Notes under the pieces: model-generated
The model's database searches: none
Seen by the model: only the letters and a program-made list of their open reading frames with translations
What the model was told of the DNA's origin: nothing
Shown: positions 58,331-64,000 of the stretch, one piece after another
How the letters are laid out: every line of letters starts with the position of its first letter
How positions within the stretch are numbered: the first letter of the stretch is position 1
Translations under genes and position numbers: made by a program
Source of the DNA: Panax quinquefolius
Lineage: Eukaryota > Streptophyta > Magnoliopsida > Apiales > Araliaceae
DNA: 64,000 nucleotides
NCBI GenBank assembly: GCA_020205615.1
Contig: CM035170.1
Coordinates: forward strand, 62,609,322 to 62,673,321
Reading direction: 5' to 3'

Positions 58331-58711
58331 GTTTCCTATAGAATCCTGTAGCCTTTTTAAAACGCGGCATGCGAATCGACGATAATAGGAAATACGTGCA
58401 TTGACAATTATTGAATTTCAGCAATATGTTTTTTTTTATTTTTTATTTTTTTCTGATTCACGGATTAGCAGATTTGATCTTTATCAAAAACCGGCTCCTT
58501 TTTTTTTTTTTTTTTTAGTTGCAGAACCCTTGAACCATGTGGACGACGGAAAACAAAAAAAAAAAATTTTGAAATTTCCAATTTTAAAAAAACAGCTTTC
58601 GGTTTTTTTTTAATAAATTTTATACAATAAAAATATGCCCAATAAAATTGTTCTAAACACATATCAATATACATATCAAATTTGAACAATTAATAATTTG
58701 TATAAAGGTTT

Positions 58712-58724
58712 GGCTCTGATGCCA
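58712..58724 (-). other. Primer binding site (tRNA-Met type)
   Basis: GGCTCTGATGCCA reads TGGCATCAGAGCC on the minus strand, one base from TGGTATCAGAGCC, next to the LTR start at 58,726. Confidence 0.85.
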
Positions 58725-58725
58725 C

Positions 58726-60634
58726 TGTCAGGTTTGTAATAATCATGAATGCAATCAAATTGCAAAAATAATGCGGAAACGTGTAAAAATCAGAGTTTAA
58801 AATTTTTACAAACCATATACCCGGATCACCCTTTATGCATAATTATTAATTAAACGAAAAGATATGAAGAACAAACATACCCTTGAAGATCCGAGCTTCC
58901 TCGCACGATAATTATTAATTAAACGAAAAGATATGAAGAACAAACATACCCTTGAAGATCCGAGCTTCCTCAGGTACAAGTTCACCTCCAATCCTTTTCG
59001 CGTTCAACTTGAATCCACCGGGTTTGGTTCCTTCCTTTGATCAACGTTAGCCTCCCAAGTGTTTGGCCTCTAGAGGTGATCCACCAAGGAATAATAAAGA
59101 TTCAAGAAAATGGGTGGTTGGCTAAACCCTAGTTTTTCTATCTCTATAGAAAAAGAGCGTACTCTCCCAACTATTGGAATTATTACGTAGTCATGATATC
59201 TGTTATAAGACTCCTCTTATAAAGATATCAAGTAACCCTATTAAAATAAGGTATTATTTAATTAAACCCTTTTAATTAAATGGGCTCCCTAATCTTATTA
59301 GGGATAATTAACTAAACTCCTTTAATTAATTTTCCCTCCTAATCCTATTAGGAATAAATGAGAGTACTTATATTAAATTAATTCCTAAGCTCTTTTAGAA
59401 ATTAAAATAATAATAATAATTGTAATAATATTAATAAGACTCCTCTTATTAATTTATATTTAATATTTCTAAAATATTAAATAATAAATATTAAGCTATT
59501 TAATTTATTCTATGTTTAATACATAACATATTATTACGATTATGCCATTAACTTCTTAAATAATTATTCTTCCTTTTATGGTGTGACCCTTTAGGTTCTC
59601 CATATTAAATCGGTTGTGAATAAATCAATTAGAATAATTCTAATCTTATTTAAATAAATAAATTAAATAATTAATTTATTTAAATAAATAATATTTATTC
59701 TACAATAGGATAAGCCTCCTAGCGATCAACGACTTTCTAGATAATATAGATTTCAACATTAATCATAAAAGAACCTTTGAGTAAATAGTTACCGTACAAT
59801 TCAATCCTTCCACCATACAATGTCCCAATTAAATATAAGACATGGAATTACTGTCAAGTCTTATTTTATTTAATTATATGTATTTCGATCCTTAAATGCA
59901 CAACACCAAATAATGCAAATTAGAAACTCCTTTCTAATTTCATTCTGCATTGGCCAAGGACTACTTGGTTGTCATTTATCGAATCAAATAGGACATTTCT
60001 CTTCTTTTAATAGAAGTGGTAGATTCTTTATTGATCATACATTATCTCCATGTACAACTTATTATACCCAAGCATACCCTTTGATATAACCCAAGGGTCT
60101 TAAGGAATAAGTCAAAGTATAACTCATCATACACAAGATACTATAATGATCTCAAGTCCAAGGATCACTTGTACCACTATCACTACAGGAATTCCTATTG
60201 ACAGGCAAGTAAAACTCCATTAGGCATTCCTTAGCGAGCCACGTTTAGTGAACTTATTCTCTAATAAGCACCTACATACTTGCTTTAGTGTCTCCACACA
60301 AATGATCATGAGATCAATCATTCTCATCCAATGAGCAAGCAACGTATGTACCAATCTATCCGGATTCACTAATCCCCAATTTAGTAATCCAATGATTGGG
60401 AACTATTTTAGTTTTAAGCTTTCTAAGAATTTAGATCTCATTAGAATGATCATCATCATTATTCTAAAAGCATTGCTTAAAACTATGGGTTTATCACATA
60501 TTATAAAACAGCATCATGTAGATAATTAAAAGCCTTTAATAAATTAATACTTTTTATTAATAAATGAATAAGATTGTTTACAAAGTATATGCTTTATCAT
60601 CAAACATGATTGGCTTGTGTGCATATTACTTTCA
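58726..60634 (-). repeat. 5' LTR of the copia element
   Basis: 1,909 bases, TGTCAGGTTTGTAATAATC to ATATTACTTTCA. It is longer than the left LTR mainly because about 65 bases are tandemly duplicated at 58,840-58,972 (AAGATCCGAGCTTCCTC occurs twice). Confidence 0.9.
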
Positions 60635-60833
60635 AGCATGAGTCAGATTAGCGACGGATACGGTCGCTGGTTGCGGTCGCTAATATGTCGGTCGCTATTA
60701 GTGGTCGCTGATATCCATCCAACGACTAGATTTCCTGCGACTATTATCATCGACTGCATTCGGACTCTAATACTCATCTGCGACCATATACGCGGTCGCT
60801 GATAGGCGGTCGCTAAGCGTTTTTGTTGTAGTG
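60635..60833 (+). mobile_element. Old CACTA element, segment 5 and right terminus
   Basis: After the AGCAT duplication it matches 51,070-51,260: many GCGGTCGC words, then GCGTTTTTGTTGTAGTG, a CACTA end in reverse complement (CACTACAACAAAAACGC). The following bases are GTG, the likely target duplication, but the left end is not in the window so this cannot be confirmed. Confidence 0.85.
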
Positions 60834-61272
60834 GTGGTTTCACACAAACAACCAACAAACTAGGTTTCGAGTTTCTAGTTCGTATATACCTCCGCTCTAT
60901 GAAAGAATCGTTTAGCCCAGATACCATACATCAACTATTAAAGAGTACGATTGTACCATACTTAAATATAACTTTTTATTCTTAAATTTTTTTATCATTC
61001 TCTTCATATTGACATTGTCTATTTATTATCACCTTACATCCTTATTATTGGAGTTGGGTAACCCCACATTCATATTCCTTATGACTCTACGAGATTCTTC
61101 TTTGAATCCTCTCACGCATGTTTTAATCCATTCTTTAAAAATTTCTTAAATTACTTCTTATTGTTCAAACTCTATCTGAACTTATTCTTTCATTACCTTC
61201 ACATTCCTTCTCTAAGGTTATAGCCTAAGGTACTCCTACCTAAGGTTTATAACCTATAGCTTTGATACCAAC
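60834..61272 (-). mobile_element. LTR-element interior, 5' end
   Basis: From about 61,030 it matches 31,380-31,534 (CTCCTACCTAAGGTTTATAA against CCTACCTAAGGTTCATAACC) and ends in the primer site GCTTTGATACCA (61,259-61,270; minus TGGTATCAAAGC). No coding sequence seen. It is the interior of a third relative of the compound element, into which the old CACTA was apparently inserted. Confidence 0.65.
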
Positions 61273-61874
61273 TGTAACGACCCCAACATTTAAATAATTT
61301 AATTCTCGACTTCGATCGTTAACAATACACTCAACCTCTAATTTTACATCATTAAACGATAATACAACCATTGAAATTTGTGAAATAATTAAAATTTTCT
61401 ATTACAAACTATTCTCGTTCCCAAAACTTTCAACCTTTACATCTAAATATTTCAGAACCATTTTAATACTACAAGAGTTTACATCGCTAAACGATATTAC
61501 AATTCAACATTAATACATTATTCAGAACCTTAAACATGGTTCAAATAATAATAATTCAGCCAAAGTGTATAAATCTTCAAGTATCACATCTGATTCATGT
61601 CTTTCAAGTAGCACATAACTTTACCTTCAATCCTTAACCTACAAAAATGGTTATTTGCAAGGTTGAGCTCGGCAGCCTAACAAAATCTAATAGTTTTCAT
61701 GCATCACATAGCACATAATAACATGCTCAACATACATCTCATAAAAATTAGACTAACATAACATACATGTTGTAGTTCATATAACAAGTATAAAGATTAA
61801 GTTCCGTACTCAATCAACATTCATTACTCAATCGACATAGTCATAAATTGACTTTAACATTTCATACTTTCAAC
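61273..61874 (-). repeat. LTR start, matching the left LTR at 27,857
   Basis: TGTAACGACCCCAACATTT begins two bases after the primer site. It follows 27,857-28,436 with scattered changes and a 20-base insert near 61,660. Homology ends at a (TA)n tract (61,876-61,897). Confidence 0.75.
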
Positions 61875-62260
61875 ATATATATATATATATATATATAACA
61901 CATCGTGCTATTTTCAATAAAGATTTAAAATAGTTCATCAAGTTCACATAGCAAATAGGAACTAAAAGACTTGCCTTGATCGTTGTTTACCAATAACAGT
62001 TCAACAGCTTACAGCTATCTGCACTTCACGTGCCCTACACAATTATATAATCATTCACATCAACTATTAGTCAAATAGCAACGCATAGTAGTTGTGATGT
62101 AAACTTTACTCTACATCTCATAACCCTTCCTGTTAATCAATACACAATGTTCAATTTGATTGTTGTAGACATTCGAATTTATTTTTTCCTGTTACTAACT
62201 ATGTAGGAGGGCAAAAACATCTTTTTCACACTCTATAGATAACCTTGGAGGATCACAACA
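61875..62260. other. Unassigned AT-rich stretch
   Basis: It holds a (TA)n run and about 360 bases with no coding signal. It is probably the continuation of the LTR that starts at 61,273, but it has no clear partner in the window. Confidence 0.4.
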
Positions 62261-62261
62261 T

Positions 62262-62515
62262 CAATTTTATCCCCGGAGATAGCCACACGAGATCCAGTTT
62301 CCAACCCCGGAGATTACCCCGGGAAAGTCAGTTTCAACCCGAGAGATTGCCTCGGGGGATCAAGTTCAAAGCCTGGACATAACCCCAGGAGACCAAGTCA
62401 ACCTCTGAGATAACCCTGAGGACATTCAGAGTCAACAGCAGGCCAAACTCATAGATAACCCTGAGAAAAGACTACTACAAATGCGCGAAAACCGGAGATA
62501 TCCCTGGGAGGGGCA
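62262..62515. repeat. Degenerate tandem repeat CCCGGAGATAACCCYGGGG
   Basis: Six to seven imperfect units of about 35-45 bases, each with GGAGAT(A/T)ACCCC or a variant, followed by a (G)GGA...AAGTC/GATC spacer: around 62,272, 62,309, 62,339, 62,373, 62,406, 62,448 and 62,492. GC content is clearly above the surroundings. No open frame persists through it. Confidence 0.7.
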
Positions 62516-62689
62516 AAATGGTCATTTTTCTAACTCAACTTCACTTCAAATCAAATATACTCATTTAAACTCAAATTGCTTCAAAATAAGTCCCACAAGA
62601 ACCATATCTTAACTTCAGAGTGCAAACTACGCAAAACAGCTCACCGGATTGCCTGAAGGAAAACCAGAAATGCTATTTTGGTTATGAAC

Positions 62690-62970
62690 CCATCTTCCCG
62701 GAATCAAAAAGGGCAAATCCTATGTCATTGTGTAGCTCTCGGAAAGAGCTTTCTGGAATGGTATGGCACGCTTCCATCGGACTCCCGGATTGAAAGTAAT
62801 GAAAGTCCGAGCGAACAGTGCGTTGTCAAAGTGTACGTACTTCGACACGGCGGGACCCACATTTCCCGAGGAACCCTGGGCAGCCACAGGTACACCAGCG
62901 GCTCCCCCCAATTTGCAAGAAAAACGACGAGGAAGCCCTGTCCAATTTGTTATGTACACGCTATAAACTG
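62690..62970. other. GC-rich block of unknown origin
   Basis: About 280 bases much richer in G and C than the neighbours. All three long ORFs overlap here: plus strand 62,678-62,971 (97 residues) and 62,763-62,966 (67), minus strand 62,720-62,992 (90). I recognise no domain in any of them. High GC alone opens frames on both strands. It may be an organelle-derived insert or a captured exon; the sequence alone does not decide. Confidence 0.4.
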
Positions 62971-63198
62971 AGTGCTTTCTCATTTTAAACACTTGTGAGT
63001 TTATATTCTGTCATATTTTTACCGGCGGGAGCCGAGTGTTCATCCACTTAAAGTTATAAAAGTATTCTTTGGCAGCCCACTGTAAGCCTTCTTACACACG
63101 TTAAAGCCTTTCTCTTCATCTTTGCACACACCATTCTTCACGTTGAGAGTCGTGTTGCATGTGTATGCCCAAACTTCGGGCCGTGGTTTTATTTCAGT
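62971..63198. other. Stretch without recognised feature
   Basis: It contains TTAAAGTTATAAAAGTATTC (TATA-like) near 63,045 and CAAACTTCGGGCCGTGGTTT near 63,170. I see no gene. It could be LTR promoter sequence of an element extending beyond the window. Confidence 0.3.
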
Positions 63199-63292
63199 TT
63201 GTATATATATATATATATATTATATGGACTAACATTATCGAGTTATGCCTCGATTGAGTCTAGACATATCTTTGGAGCGTTTACTTGCTTTC

Positions 63293-63354
<62 letters not shown>

Positions 63355-63422
63355 TTATATATATTAATTGTGTGTCAAACTTTGTTCGATGAGCCTAGAC
63401 TCACGCCTAGAGCGCTTACTTG

Positions 63423-63486
<64 letters not shown>

Positions 63487-63542
63487 TCGTGTGTCGAACT
63501 TTGTTCGATGAGCCCAATTTTACATCCTGAGCGCGTTCGCTT

Positions 63543-63591
<49 letters not shown>

Positions 63592-63646
63592 CTATTTTCT
63601 ACTCTGCTTGATGAGCCTAGATTTTACATCCGGTATGCGTTTCTGC

Positions 63647-63684
<38 letters not shown>

Positions 63685-63786
63685 ACTTTTTCGTCCTTTA
63701 GAGTTTACTTCACGGCTGATTACTTTTTACAACTTTATTTATATTTTTGATCCCCCATGGAGGTGCTTCGTGGTGGCTGATCATGC

Positions 63787-63826
<40 letters not shown>
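63199..63826. repeat. Compound array of (TA)n tracts with ~70-bp spacers
   Basis: Six (TA)n tracts (63,201-63,222; 63,295-63,352; 63,425-63,482; 63,547-63,588; 63,650-63,680; 63,791-63,825) alternate with spacers. Three or four spacers are copies of one another: each has an ACTTTGTTCGATGAGCC-like word, then ACATCC or ACGCC, then GAGCG and a pyrimidine run ending CTTGCTT or CTTT. The period is 120-130 bases. Translated ORFs here are products of the TA runs and not genes. Confidence 0.8.
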
Positions 63827-63827
<1 letters not shown>

Positions 63828-64000
63828 CAGCTTTTACATATATAACTACTTATTGCTTTCATATAAATTGTGGCATCATGTGAGCCTAGGAATCATGTGA
63901 TCACAGATTCAGCCTACTGGATCTAGATTCGGTTCCTGTGATGGACATTTTCAGCTGTTAGTAGCTTGTAAATTTATTCACGGTGTTTGGATTTCCTCAG
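63827..64000. other. Right edge, nothing recognised
   Basis: About 170 bases of ordinary AT-rich sequence without coding signal or a match elsewhere in the window. Confidence 0.4.

Larger units (their letters stand above)
56310..58711 (-). other. Copia leader, AT-rich with tandem repeats
   Basis: No coding domain. CTTGTGGTGACACAACAAA occurs at about 56,514, 56,700 and 56,791. Between 57,550 and 58,190 there are repeated AAATAAACTCCTTTATTTT units, including 46-base units with GAATAATATGAAATCTTATT at 57,797, 57,840 and 57,936. Two (TA)n tracts lie at 58,205-58,250 and 58,271-58,326, and homopolymer T and A runs follow to 58,620. Confidence 0.7.
51463..60634 (-). mobile_element. Ty1/copia retrotransposon, degenerate
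   Basis: LTRs at 51,463-53,322 and 58,726-60,634, target duplication AGCAT at 51,458-51,462 and 60,635-60,639, primer site next to the right LTR, purine-rich tract next to the left one. Minus-strand order is gag, zinc knuckle, protease, integrase, RT, RNase H, i.e. the copia order with integrase before RT. The RT core is largely deleted and all frames are broken. A 2.4-kb AT-rich leader (56,310-58,711) lies between primer site and gag. Confidence 0.9.

Noticed and set aside
58465..58689. ORFs with FFFFF or KKKKK runs near 58,400-58,690
   Set aside because: They arise from poly-T and poly-A tracts in the copia leader.
63199..63883. 130- and 91-residue plus-strand ORFs rich in IYIYIY
   Set aside because: They are translations of (TA)n microsatellites and not proteins.
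1..64000. A novel multi-gene defence or metabolic system
   Set aside because: Every coding segment I could recognise belongs to known transposon families, and nothing else has convincing coding potential.

Overview
This window looks like plant nuclear DNA, most likely from a eudicot and from gene-poor heterochromatin. It is AT-rich. Almost everything recognisable is transposable-element sequence: a Ty3/gypsy chromovirus, Athila-type gypsy elements, a Ty1/copia element, CACTA DNA transposons, and several LTR families with little or no coding capacity. I see no intact host gene, rRNA, tRNA, CRISPR array or bacterial-type operon. All comparisons between copies were made by eye; percent identities were not computed.

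Layout. 1-3,140: a patchwork of LTR fragments and non-coding retroelement interior. 3,147-12,214: a minus-strand chromovirus, decayed but with gag, protease, reverse transcriptase, RNase H, integrase and chromodomain in order. From 12,215 to 60,833 an old plus-strand CACTA element can be followed in five pieces (12,215-13,941; 27,709-27,856; 43,711-44,933; 51,261-51,462; 60,635-60,833), separated by later arrivals. The arrivals are: an Athila block with a head-to-head inverted second copy (13,942-27,708), which itself contains a deleted LTR element (15,593-20,571, target duplication CTAAT); a compound LTR block (27,857-43,710, target duplication GTGGA), which contains a long-LTR non-autonomous chromovirus relative (31,802 to about 40,784); a second CACTA of the same family (44,934-51,260, target duplication CAG); and a copia element (51,463-60,634, target duplication AGCAT). 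60,834-64,000: the 5' part of another minus-strand LTR element, several tandem repeats, a GC-rich block of unknown origin, and a compound (TA)n array.

How the parts relate. Gag, protease, RT/RNase H and integrase pieces of each retroelement once formed a single polyprotein; every one is now broken by stops, frameshifts or deletions. The chromovirus at 3-12 kb and the element at 31.8-40.8 kb have related LTRs, and the second keeps only gag-side sequence, so the first type could have supplied proteins to the second. The target duplications give a relative order of insertion. The most unusual structures are the Athila inverted repeat, the multi-layer CACTA, the GTGGA-bracketed block whose two ends come from different LTR families, and the repeat-rich last 2 kb. 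I found no evidence for a new gene system.
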